Origin: Anaspis maculata
Lineage: Eukaryota > Arthropoda > Insecta > Coleoptera > Scraptiidae
Direction of reading: 5' to 3'
Assembly: GCA_949128115.1 (NCBI GenBank)
Contig: OX421968.1
Location: forward strand, 29,974,877 to 30,038,876
DNA length: 64,000 nucleotides
This document shows positions 33,896-44,296 of this stretch, piece by piece (the first letter of the stretch is position 1; each line of letters opens with the position of its first letter). The position numbers and the translations under genes were made by a program. The notes under the pieces were generated by a model, which was not told where the DNA came from, did no database searches, and saw only the letters and a program-made list of their open reading frames with translations.

Positions 33896-36800
33896 TAAAT
33901 TATTATTAAGAAAATGTCAAGCAGTGACACCGAATCTGAAGCTGGGTATTTTTTAAGAAAATACCCGACAAATACAAGTTCGAATAAAACCAGGAAGTTT
34001 TCGATATCCTCCTCGCAAGACATTAGAGATGCAGGTTGTTCAAAGTGGGACAGCATTCATCAAGATCATCAAAGAAATTCAGCAAAATGCAATTCAGATG
34101 ACAGCTTATGTCATTTGCCTTCTTCGAATGTGGAAAATGCGAGGGAATTTCATTCACATGAAGTAGAAGAACTGGACACACATAAATCCAAATGGTCTCT
34201 TCACGATTATGAAGCGTCACACAATGATCAAGACATGAATACCACATCCCTCGCAACTCTTCTTCCGTGTCCCCATTGCTCTAACACAAACAAGCAAAAC
34301 TACAAGTGCCAACGAGGGCTTAATATACACATCAAACGGAAACACAAAGACCTGTCTACATCTTCTACGGAAAAAAGCTCAACAATCCATCAGTTGTCTA
34401 AGCAGATATCTGAGAAGAAACGTAAAATCAAAATCTTAAAAAGGATCCCAAAAGGAGCCCGATTTGCTGCAGCGACAAAATTCTCAGAAGTTCTGGATTG
34501 TGTTGTGAAAACAAATGACATGCATTCTTGGAGCCTTCTCTTAACTTTCGCGTTCTCTTGTCTCTGTGTTCCAGAAAAATCAGAAAAAAAAAGTTCTCTA
34601 GCAAGACTGGTGAAGCAAAACATAAGAGGTACTATTGAAAATTACAGCAACATTGGGACAAAAACTACTTCGCTATCAAGAAGAGTCGAATCCAAAGTAT
34701 CAGAAGGAGATATTCGAGGAGCTGTGAAAATCTTGGCATCTAGCGACTCACTGGCCCCGGAAAATGAGAGCACCTATAAGAATCTGTTGGACAAACACCC
34801 AAATCCCAATAAAACAATGGACTACCCAACACCTCCAGTCATCGGTGATAAAACACTAAGCGTCTCAGAAGCGGATGTTAGGAAGGCTATCGCTAGTTTT
34901 CCAAATGGATCCAGTGGGGGAATAGACGGACTAAGACCTCAGCACCTCAAGGATCTTGTATCCAATGGCAATGGTGATGCAGCTTCTCGTCTTATCAAAT
35001 CTCTCACCAAATTTTGCAACTTTACGCTGGCCGGCAAAATAAACGAACAAGTACTTCCCTTATTTTTCGGCGCCAACCTATGCGCGTTGAACAAAAAAAC
35101 CGGAGGTGTCCGCCCCATCGCTGTCGGGAATACTCTGAGACGTTTAGCTGCTAAGTTGGGATGTTACTCAGTCAAAGATACTATTGGAAATATGCTTCGA
35201 CCGAAACAACTGGGTTTTGCAACAAGCGGTGGATGTGAAGCTGCAGTTCATGCTACAAACACATATTTGGATCAGAATCATAATTCAGGAAAAGTTCTTT
35301 TAAAAATTGATTTCGCCAATGCATTCAACACAGTTCACAGGGACGCTATGTTGAACTGCGTGAAAGAATGCACTCCACTTCTTTATCCATTCTTCTGGCA
35401 ATCTTACTCCGAATCTTCACTTCTGTTCTACAGTGATTGGACTATCCCTTCGTCTTCTGGTTGCCAACAGGGAGACCCGGCAGGACCGTTATTATTTTGT
35501 TTTATCGATTCACCCCGTTATTGAGCTGCTGTCCTCCGAATTGATCACTTTTTATTTGGATGACGGAACCATCGCCGATAAACCAGACAAAGTTCTCTCT
35601 GATTTCGAGGTCGTCGTTGAACATTTCAAGAAGATCGGATTGTTGATCAATTCTTCGAAATGCGAGCTACACGTTTGTGGTAAAGTGGATCATCTGGTTC
35701 TTGAGAAATTTCAAAAACTTTCCCCTGGAATCAAAATTGTTAATGACGTGGCGTTACTAGGAGCACCAATCACCGAAGGATCTTGCGACCAAATTCTCCA
35801 AGATAAACTAGAAGAGATGAAGTTGATGTTCAACAGACTGAGGCAGCTTGATAAACAACATGTTGCCTATTATTTGTTGCGGAATTGTTTTGCCATTCCA
35901 AAATTAACTTACATAATGAGAACCACACCATTATGGAAACATAAGAGTTTCATAATTGAAGCGGACGAACTTATAAAGGGGACAATGGAATTTTTATTTA
36001 ATTGTCACCCTTTGCATACGCCAAGGCCTCTCTCCCGGTTATGCAAGGTGGAGTTGGCATTAGAAAACTACAAGACATTTTCCTACCAGCTTTCCTTTCA
36101 TCAACTTTCGGAGTATCTAAACTTGTCAATATGATGTTAAATCTTGAAGATGCAGACAAGCCAAAGATTTCTTACGTTGAGGAGGCTCTTGCTGAGTGGA
36201 GTTCGCTAAACCCTGACCAATTTCCTCCAGACCCCCTTTTCCAAAAAAACTGGGACATGGTGAATTTAGTCCGTATCAATAATGGAATCATGCCAACAAC
36301 AGACATTCAGAAAGCCACTCACTTGGCTACCCAAAGAGAAGAAGCAAACGCCTGGCTCCAGGCACTTCCATCCCGTGCTATTGGTACACTTTTCGACAAC
36401 AATTCTTTTAGAATTGCAGTCTGCATACGCTTGGGATGCAAAATATGCAAACCCCATTACTGCATATGCGGAGAGCCAGTGAATGAGTATAGACTCCATG
36501 GACTGAGTTGTTCCAAAAGTGCAGACCGTTTTTACCGCCATCAAGAGCTGAATTCTATTATCTGTCGTTCGCTCATTTCTGCAAAAATTCCGGCCCGTCT
36601 AGAACCATGTGGACTGTGTCGAGAAGATGGTAAGCGAGTGGATGGAGTAACACTAATACCATGGGAGAATGGACAGTGCTTGGTGTAGGATGCCACCTGC
36701 ACCGACACAATTGCACCGTCAAATGTGGACCACTTCAGAGAACAAGCAGGGTACGCTGCCAAAAAAGCCGCAAATTTGAAAAAGCGAAAATACTCCAAGC

Positions 36801-37131
36801 TACAGGAAGACTTCCTGTTCGTCCCTTTTGCGGTGGAGACCCTAGGCGCTTGGTGCGAAGAAGCGATTGGATTCATTGACAGTCTAGGAAGACTTTTACA
36901 CTGTCAAACTGGAGAGTCCCGTTCAAAATCTTTTTTAACCCAACGTATCAGTGGGACTATACAAAAAGCTAATGCCATTTCAGTCATGGGAACTTTTCCA
37001 ACTACAGAATCATTGGCAGAAATATTTTATATTTTTACCTGAGTTATACTTTTTTTTTTTGCTTATTTATCTTTTTAAGATATATGTATACAAAATAATT
37101 TTATGAAATATACACCTATATAAGAAAAACC
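33896..37131 (+). mobile_element. Near-complete RLE-type (R2-like) LINE with 6 bp TSD
   Basis: 3236 bp lie between two copies of ATGTCT (33890-33895 and 37132-37137). The 5' leader is only 18 bp before the ATG. The single coding region carries an N-terminal zinc finger, reverse transcriptase, a Cys-rich knuckle and a C-terminal endonuclease-like region. That order is the one known for early-branching, restriction-like-endonuclease LINEs such as R2. The 3' UTR is about 90 bp and AT-rich, with no long A tail. The target was the arm of a foldback element, not rDNA. Two frameshifts and one stop inactivate it, yet most codons are intact, so insertion was fairly recent. Confidence 0.85.
33914..37042 (+). 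pseudogene. Zinc finger-RT-RLE polyprotein of the R2-like LINE, broken
   Basis: The first segment, 33914-35524, has a C2H2-type finger at residues ~118-145 (CPHCSNTNK...LNIHIKRKH) and RT blocks DGLRPQHLKDL (~338), GGVRPIAVGNTLRRLA (~398), GFATSGGCEAAVHAT (~434), KIDFANAFNTV (~464) and GCQQGDPAGPLLF (~515). A one-base frameshift in a T run near 35500 moves the frame. The catalytic block then reads FYLDDG (YLDD at 35553-35564, instead of the usual YADD). A second frameshift near 36000 leads to 36002-36688, with the knuckle CICGEPVNEYRLHGLSC and the start of the nuclease-like motif (DGVTLIPW). At 36686 a TAG replaces the Trp of the WDxTC motif. The rest (AVETLGAWCEEA, SVMGTFPT) runs on to a stop at 37042. 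Confidence 0.85.
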
Positions 37132-37137
37132 ATGTCT

Positions 37138-38270
37138 ACAGTTGCAGTTTTCCACCCTTTTCCAGTCGGGCGTTATGAATTTTCAAAACTTCCCTAGCCG
37201 TTGCCACCCGAGAGGGCCTTTTACCCTTTTACCCGTGTTTCGACCAGGACGACACGCGATTTCGACGGTAATTGCAGAGATAACTGCTTCTCGGACATTT
37301 CCAACAATTTCATCTCAATTTCCGGATATTTTCCGGTTGGAAATGTAAAAGCGACTTGGGTTTTCGAGACCGGATTTGAATTATGGAGCTTAAAGTGAAG
37401 CCTTGGTTGACGGTTTTTCCGGAAAATTCTCAATTTCCTGCAAATTATTTTCAATCTTATTCTCTTTTCCAACTTCCCACCCGAAGGAACTTTTCGCACC
37501 GCAGATCTTCCCAACTCATATTTTCAACAAATACCTCGACAAATACTTAACCTAGGGCTCAAACAATTTAAATACAAATTCAAGACTATTTCTCACATTG
37601 GTCATCATTCCAGATCCTTCAACAACCATTATATTTATAATCTGTCACCCCAAAGCCGTGTCGATTTTGAAAATGGATCTATACGACGTCCAGTTCAGTC
37701 TACTTTCGATATCAGCTGAAATTATTTGAAAACAGGCGATCCCCGAGCAGAATTCAATTTTTTTAGTAGAGTCCTGCATCAAAAGCGAATCGTTTGGTCA
37801 AAATCCGGGTGAAAGGCTTTCCCGGGTGGCAGCGGCTAGGACAAATTTCAAAAATTTATCACGTCTGACTGGAAAATGGTGGAAAGCTGCAACCGCAGGC
37901 TTAATTTGACTCTTTTGTTGTGTTTCTTCCTGCAAAATTTGGTCCAAAGATCCATTGGATATATTTTGAATAATTGAATATAAAAATTTTGAACTTTGCC
38001 GTTTTTTAATTTTTGACACATGACAGATAGACAAATGCTTCCAATGTTCTGAATACAGTTTTTCAAGAGCTTTCAAATGACATACTGCAAGTGAAGTTCC
38101 GTCAAATATAGCTTCTGTCATTTGTTGATAGTGACACTTCTGTTTGGCAGATGACAGCTAAAAACTGATAGGCTCATTCCACGGGAGAACCATGTCTGCA
38201 TATCAAATTTCAAGTCGATCAGATTGATGGTTCGGCAGTTATCGTGGAAAATTACAGACACTCCCGGGCG
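37138..38270 (+). repeat. Dispersed foldback-family repeat, copy 2
   Basis: It contains the left-arm remainder, the apex and the inner right arm of the foldback at 32998-38973. It shares long stretches with 25375-26310, and the part 37904-38230 is inverse to 33545-33886. Phrases such as TGACAGATAGACAAATGC and GGCAGATGACAGCTAAAAAC recur. No coding capacity. Confidence 0.7.
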
Positions 38271-39024
38271 TCTTGCTTAGTTCCAGGGAGCGTTTAAAAA
38301 AATCACGTAATCGAAGTTTTCCACAGCAAATACATAATTTATAGAATCGTACCGCGTTCTATATGATGGATGACTTCATCAGGAACAATCCACGGAAAAA
38401 AATTAGGTCTTTATGACTTTCCGTTCTCTATTTATGTGAGTTCCAGCGAAATTCCAGTTATACTGGAGTTTTTCCAGTCTCCCAGGTGAATCCCACCTGT
38501 GACGGCTTGTGAATTTTACAATGTTGTTGAGGGCATATCTATGAATATATATGCCAAAAATCGTCCAGTAATTATCAATTTCTAGGTCAAAACCTATCTG
38601 CCCTGTACTATAGTAGCTGATTTGCTCCTGAAAGTTAGACAACACGAATTCCAGACCGAATGTCCGAATGATCTCCCAGGGGTCATCGAAATTGGCCTCA
38701 TCAGTTTGTACGACCCCAAAAACATAAGAATAGAACTAATTTTGAGATAAATCGAGCCGCAAATGAGGTTTCTGTGCGCGCACAAGTTTTTACCCTTAAC
38801 GTTCCGCCATCTAGAATTCAAGGGGCAAGGGCTGAATTTTCGAGTAGATAACTACCCTAGTCGTGTTCAGCAGGGTTCAAAACCTAAGAAACAGCCTGTT
38901 AACCAATTGTTACATGATTTGCGTCTAGGAGTGATTTCCAGGTCGCTCTTTTAGATATTTTTGCCTAGTCTAAATACAGGGTAGTACGAAGGCGCAGAGC
39001 GGACATGGAAGATATTTATTTGTA

Positions 39025-39200
39025 ATTGCGACTTTTTTCTGTCAAATTGCCACTTTATTCTGGCAACTGCGACTTTTTTCTGTCAATTGACACTTTTCTC
39101 TGGCAATTGCGACTTTTTCCTGTCAATTGCCACTTTATTCTGGCAATTGATTCTTTATTCTGGCAATTGCGACTTTTTTCTGTCAATTGCGACAATTTAG
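39025..39200 (-). repeat. 20 bp satellite, left arm, about 9 units
   Basis: Alternating units complementary to GACAGAAAAAAGTCGCAATT and GCCAGAATAAAGTGGCAATT. It is about half as long as the matching array in the right arm. Confidence 0.9.
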
Positions 39201-39365
39201 CACATTTCGATAGAAAATGATGTTTATATGGCCGGTTTGTCCGTCTGTCTGTCCGTCCGTTATTTGTCTGTTCGTCCGTCTGTCTGTCTGTCCGTGTAAA
39301 AGTTGAGAAGTTGTACTCCTTCTTGGGAAATGAAGCTAGAGCCTTAGAACTTTTTCCGATAGAGG

Positions 39366-39690
39366 ACGGAGTCATATTGGTGAAATAAGCCTTGCGAAAT
39401 CAATCCGTCAGGGTTCATTCCTTGACGGATTTTTACCATTTTGGTCTATTTTGAAAGCTACAAGGATGTACTTTGGTTTGAGCTCATTGGCATTTTCGAA
39501 ATCCAAAAAAAAATAAAAAAAATTTGGCATTGAAAAAATTTATTTTTCGATTTTGGAAATGCAAATGGGCTCAAACCAAAGTAAATCCTTGTAGCTTTCG
39601 ATAGAGACCAAAATGGTAAAAATCCGTCAAGGAATAAACCCAGACTGATTGATTTCGCAACGCTTATTTTACCAATTGAACTCCGTACTT
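39366..39690. mobile_element. Hairpin MITE-like insertion in the palindrome's left arm
   Basis: ACGGAGTCATATTGGTGAAA at the left end pairs with TTTACCAATTGAACTCCGT at the right. Inside, CCGTCAAGGAATAAACC, CAAAATGGTAAAAATCCGTC and GGGCTCAAACCAAAGTA are mirrored, with the centre near 39525. The right arm of the host palindrome runs directly from TTTTTCCGAT to TAATAGCTTAGG, so this stretch is a later insertion. Confidence 0.75.
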
Positions 39691-40387
39691 AATAGCTTAG
39701 GCCCTCAAGGGTGGCCTATGGGCAGACTGTATTTCATGGTGGCGCTGCCATCTTGATGGCCATATTGAAATTTCTCATCAGTGGAACGGAACCTCGAACG
39801 GAACTTACTCTGATCTAGTCATTCTTACTCTCAAGCTCAGTTTCATGATTACGCCGCCATCTTGGCCGCCACATTGAAATTTCTTATTATCGGAACGATT
39901 GTCATGAAACGTGAAACGTAGGTACTCTTGTCTCGTATGAATCCGTTCCAGATTCATTCGCTCTGAATCTGCTCTAGATCATGAAACTCAGCTTGAAAAT
40001 AAGAGTGATCATACAAAGCAAGGGTAAGTTCCAAGTTTTAGGAAAATCGTTCCACTAATAAGAAATTTGAATATGGTTACCAATATGGCGGCGTAATCAT
40101 GAAACTGAGCTTGAAAGTAAGATTGTTTATAAGAGATCAGAGTAAGTTCCGTTCCACTGATGAGAAATTTCAATATGGCCACCATGAAATACAGTCTGCC
40201 CATAGGCCACCCTTGAGGGCCTAAGCTATTAATCGGAAAAAGTTCTAAGGCTCTAGCTTCATTTCCCGAGAAGAAGTACAACTTCTCAACTTTTACACGG
40301 ACAGACAGACAGACGGACGGACAGACAAATAACGGACGGACAGACAGACGGACAAACCGGCCATATAAACATCATTTTCTATCGAAA

Positions 40388-40735
40388 TGTGCAAAAAAGT
40401 CTCAATTGACAGAAAAAAGTCGCAATTGCCAGAATAAAGTGTCAATTGATAGAAAAAAGTCGCAATTGCCAGAATAAAGTGGCAATTGACAGAAAAAAGT
40501 CGCAATTGCCAGAATAAAGTGGCAATTGCCAGAATAAAGTGTCAATTGACAGAAAAAAGTCCCAATTGCCAGAATCAAGTGGCAATTGACAGAAAAAAGT
40601 CGCAATTGCCAGAATAAAGTGTCAATTGACAGAAAAAAGTCGCAATTGCCAGAATAAAGTGGCAATTGACAGAAAAAAGTCGCAATTGCCCGAATAAAGT
40701 GGCAATTGACAGAAAAAAGTCGCAATTACAAATAA
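40388..40735 (+). repeat. 20 bp satellite, right arm, about 17 units
   Basis: Two unit types alternate: GACAGAAAAAAGTCGCAATT and GCCAGAATAAAGTGGCAATT, with variants ending in GTGTCAATT. The 107-codon minus-strand open frame (repeating LPLYSGNCDFFLS) is a consequence of the period and not a gene. Confidence 0.92.
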
Positions 40736-40770
40736 ATATCTTCCATGTCCGCTCTGCGCCTTAGTAGGGT

Positions 40771-42394
40771 AGTCATATTGTACATCATCATTTATCATTA
40801 GGAATCCCTATTTCAAATTATTGAAATTTTATTTTGCAGTTTGTTTCCTTCACCTCGCTCATACACACGTGAGCTTTCCAAATGCTCCGAGTTTCCAATT
40901 CCACAAAACACATAGTTCAAATATCTAACCTTTCACAGTGAAAATGAAGGCCAGAAGCTTCAACAATCCAACGTCTTTATTCCTTGTATTACGTCGATGC
41001 AGGTTTCGCTCAAATTTACTACATATTACCTACCAAAGAGTTGTAAAATGTGCCGGACGTGAACACTGTTGACCACGCACAACGGAAAGGAAAAAACAAC
41101 AAGAATGATCCCTTAAGAATACAGGGCGAACTCTACTAATGCCCGACTATAAGACTAGGTATTAGAAAAAAAGGTGTTCCAATTCCCACCAATAATATAC
41201 CATCTATACGAACGATGCTCAAACTGTCACGGATTTTCTCCAAAGTTCATTAGACTAGCGATTAGACCTGGGGTGGTGCGCGTCCCCGAAGAAGCGCGGC
41301 ACGGCATATCGGAAGTTAAAAGTTTAATAAAGTCGAATAAGTTTGTAGTTTGTTCGGAGATTTTCACGCTCCCCGACAGTAGTATAGTATATTATAGTGA
41401 AAATTGGACGGTATTTCAAAATAGTACAGTGTGAAATATAAAAGGGTCATTATCCCGTTTGTGTCTCTGTTTTCTCTGCAACGAAACAACCTCAACTAAT
41501 GGTGTTGCGAAACCATATTTTCTTTGCTTTCTATACACTTTTCCCCCCAGATTCAGCTTCCAGCTCGGCAGCGTTTCCGGCAGAAAATCATCCGTCGAAA
41601 ACTAGACACTATTGGCACATATCACAGCTAGAGACATTAAGTGTCATGATCTCTTTACCCTGCAGTCATCCTGAATCAGTCCATGCTCTATTAGCTTCAT
41701 CCAGTTTACGCCTTGATAGTTATACCTATCCACGACTCCACGAGCACGGCACGAGTATCACAACTACTTCAACAGCCATAACAAGAATTTTCTGTGCTCA
41801 GTTCTAATCGGGAACAAAACGATTTTATATGAGAAACGTAAATTTGGGACTGAGAAATTTCAGGATAAAGGAATATCAGTTCTGGTGAGTTTATCTACAG
41901 GTCAAGTTTGCAACAGTGAATGTATGAAGCTCGCTTCAACAGCATACAGCGCAATTAGGTATGGTATATACCTGCAAAAAAGAGCACAAAGAAGCGTTAC
42001 TGATTTAAATTATCTAATATGTCACTGTCAGCAACATCGCTCGACAAGTCCATTGAGGAAGTTCCTAAATACCCAAAAAAATAACAATTTCCGCTTGAAG
42101 ACTCAATACTAGACCTTAAATGAAACCGATCTTGGAGAGGCCCAAAACCATTCAAGGCCCCAAACAGTGATGCCCCGAATTAGGATGATCTGCAGCAACA
42201 GCCTGAATATGACAAACGTCGTGATGAATTGTCAAAGTCTTATTGCAGAACTGTAGGAAGGAATTCAAAAACAGCAAACGACAAAAATATAAAAATTTAT
42301 ACTACAAGGATGCATAATGATGTGAATGGGTCCCATTTGAATAGAACTGATTATGAAGTTCGCATCATAAAATTGAACTTGGCATCATTTTGAA
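40771..42394. other. No gene recognised
   Basis: Plus-strand open frames at 41174-41434, 41499-41807 and 41885-42112 (75-102 codons) have no known domain, no credible splice frame and no repeats in the window. I would not call them genes. Confidence 0.35.
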
Positions 42395-43230
42395 CCATTT
42401 AAAGCTTTCAGTTCCAGCAAGACAGGAACTCGCACTGTTGTTAAGGGACATTTTTTGGAGAAATACTAATTAAAAAAAAACTGTTCTACTTCTGTTTTTG
42501 TGCCTCAAAAGTCAGATGAGGTGAGAAATCTTAAAAGCTGAGTAAAAAAAAAACATCGTGAAATGCAAGTCCAAACCGTTCAAAGAGTGGTCAATAGAAA
42601 ACAGATTAGGCACTGAACCAAAGGAATAGAAGCCAGCCCAGAGAACTGAGGATAAACTTGCAGACCAAGATATTAGAGGAGCCATAAGGTTACTGAATTC
42701 ACAAGATGAAATCGCTCCCCATAACGAAGATATTTTGCTTTGTTTGAGAACCAAACACTCAGCACATCCGGTACCAGCTTATTTCCCAGAACACGCCGAA
42801 ACTCCAGATACCGGACTCTACAATCTACAATCGAATGAAAAGAACTGATGGAAGTGTGATTCACTCTTTCCCACCTGGATCTGTGACGGGCGTAGAGAGA
42901 CTTCGGCTGGCTATTTCCAAAGACCTTCTAAGACAAAGGAATGAAGACACTCAAACAACGCTAGCCAATACAATGCTAAAAAAAAAAAAAATAAAAAAAA
43001 AAAATACAATGCTCAAGTTTATGAACTTCTTATTCAATGATCTAATTCCAGAAGAGTTCCGCGAAGTTTTCTTTGGAGTTTCTGTATCCGCTTTAGTAAA
43101 AAAAGATTGCGGAATTCGACCGATTTGCCGTTGGCAACACCTTCCGAAGACTCGCATCAAAGATAGTAGTAAGCAGAGTGGGGACTGATAAAAGAGTAAA
43201 GCCGCACGTGTTAGTATGGTTCTGCAACAA
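42395..43230 (+). pseudogene. R2-like LINE remnant, N-terminal RT part
   Basis: Across shifting frames the plus strand gives HLKLSVPARQELALLL, KLADQDIRGAIRLLNSQDEI, APHNEDILLCLRTKH, FPPGSVTGVERLRL, FNDLIPEEFREVFFG, SVSALVKKDCGIRPI and CNNS. These match in order the corresponding blocks of the R2-like LINE at 34690-35230 (GDIRGAVKILASSD, LAPENEST, FPNGSSGGIDGLRP, GGVRPIAV). Many stops and an A-rich expansion near 42980 show heavy decay. It belongs to a related but different subfamily. Confidence 0.75.
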
Positions 43231-43484
43231 TTCGGTCTTTTCTTTGTGTTTTTGTAATTTTTTTTCCGCATTCACTTGGACCTCTCGACAGTCCTTTTTA
43301 CGGTGCTTCGATTAAGTGGTGAGTCCAGCATCGGGGTGTTACTTCCGAGCCAGAATCTGGTTGGAAAGTCGTTGCTGAATCGTTGGAAGCGTCTTTTTTT
43401 ATCCTTTCGTTTATCGCATTGTAACTTTTTGCGAAGCCTGAGACTCGGACGCTTTCGTCTATCACCTGTTGTTTATTTACACTT

Positions 43485-44231
43485 ATGCCACGAGGAAGGG
43501 AACGAGCTGGTAGTTCGGGAAGCATTAGCGACTACTTCAAGAGGCGACTTGAGGAGGACCCAGAGGAAATTCGGTTCAACACAGGCAAGATTCGCAAGAC
43601 GCTCAGCACTCCGCCGAAGCCTGAAATGGGGGAAGGTGCGATGGATTCTGGCTCTTTCCAGCTCATCAAAGAAGAACAAAGAAAAATCAACAAATCGAAC
43701 GAAGAGCTTCGCAGCGAAATAATTCAGATTAAGGACATGTTTAAGAAGAAGGAGGCAGCATGGGATGAAGAACGTGCGGCATGGAATGGAAGGCTGAAGT
43801 CATTGGAAGGGAAAATTGAACATTTGGAAAGAAAGGAGAAGAAAAACAACGTTGTTGTGACCGGTCTGAAGATGTCTAGAGCGGGTGAAGACTTAAAAAG
43901 TGAAGTGAACGAGATGTTTACAAAACATATGGGAGTAACGGTGCAGATTCAGGAAGCCTATCACATAGGACATAACGTTTTGTTAGTCCTGAAGGACCGG
44001 GAAGAAAAGAAGCGTCTGATGGGGAGCAGAGGAAAGTTGAAGGGGACACATATTTACGTCAATGATGACCTCACCGAGGGACAGAGAAAGATACAGAAGA
44101 AATTAAGAGACATAGCAAGAGGAGAGCGAGCAGGAGGAAAGGCGGTGATAGTGGCCTATAACAAACTGAAAATTAATGAGCAGTGGTTCGTTTGGGACAG
44201 TGTCAACGAAACTTTACAGTCAAAAAACTAA
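43485..44231 (+). CDS. LINE-A ORF1 protein, coiled-coil RNA-binding type
   Basis: 248 codons from ATG to TAA, uninterrupted. Residues ~60-120 are a charged heptad-rich coiled coil (EEQRKINKSNEELRSEIIQI, KSLEGKIEHLERKEKKNN). Then NVVVTGLKMS, HIGHNVLLVLKDREEKKRLM, GTHIYVNDDLTEGQRKIQKK and ERAGGKAVIVAYNKLKINEQ follow. That layout matches L1-like ORF1 proteins, in which a trimer-forming coil precedes an RNA-binding and a C-terminal domain; such proteins package the element RNA with the polymerase. It is intact at protein level, unlike ORF2. ORF2 begins about 65 nt downstream. Confidence 0.8.
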   Translation: MPRGRERAGSSGSISDYFKRRLEEDPEEIRFNTGKIRKTLSTPPKPEMGEGAMDSGSFQLIKEEQRKINKSNEELRSEIIQIKDMFKKKEAAWDEERAAWNGRLKSLEGKIEHLERKEKKNNVVVTGLKMSRAGEDLKSEVNEMFTKHMGVTVQIQEAYHIGHNVLLVLKDREEKKRLMGSRGKLKGTHIYVNDDLTEGQRKIQKKLRDIARGERAGGKAVIVAYNKLKINEQWFVWDSVNETLQSKN

Positions 44232-44296
44232 TCACTGCTAAACCGCACTCACCAAAGAAAAACAGTGCCCGTAAGAAAAATTTTTGTGAAAACGTT

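Larger units (their letters stand above)
32998..38973. mobile_element. Foldback element with ~0.9-1.1 kb arms, split by a LINE
   Basis: The outer ends TTAGACTAGGCA are inverted copies. Arms continue inward for several hundred bases: AACAATTGATTAACAGGC pairs with 38900s sequence, TTCTCAAAACTAGTTATATT pairs with 38740s, and 33545-33886 pairs with 37904-38230. The middle of the arms (33310-33545 against 38270-38640) is diverged. After removing the LINE at 33896-37131 and one duplication, the left arm runs on at 37138 and aligns base for base with the right arm. A smaller inverted pair (37140-37215 with 37800-37900) marks the original apex. The pre-insertion length is about 2.7 kb. Terminal TA flanks are possible but not certain. 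Confidence 0.82.
38986..40770. repeat. Large nested palindrome with 20 bp satellite arms
   Basis: AAGGCGCAGAGCGGACATGG at the left is answered by its complement near 40745-40765. From the outside inward each arm holds a 20 bp-unit array, a CATATAAACATCATTTTCT word, a GTCCGTCTGTC run, TTCTCAACTTTTACACG and AAGTTCTAAGGCTCTAGCTT, then CTTAGGCCCTCAAGG and CATCTTG/CAAGATGGCGGC words. The centre is near 39960. The left arm is interrupted by a 320 bp hairpin (39366-39690) absent from the right arm. Open frames in the arrays are by-products of the 20 bp period. Confidence 0.85.

Noticed and set aside
40388..40735. Regular 20 bp repeats as a CRISPR array, or the 107-codon frame as a repeat protein
   Set aside because: Units are directly contiguous with no unique spacers, alternate in two variants and lie in a palindrome arm in eukaryotic DNA.
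41174..42112. Three plus-strand open frames as exons of a gene
   Set aside because: No consistent splice signals, domains or shared phase; composition does not stand out from spacer.
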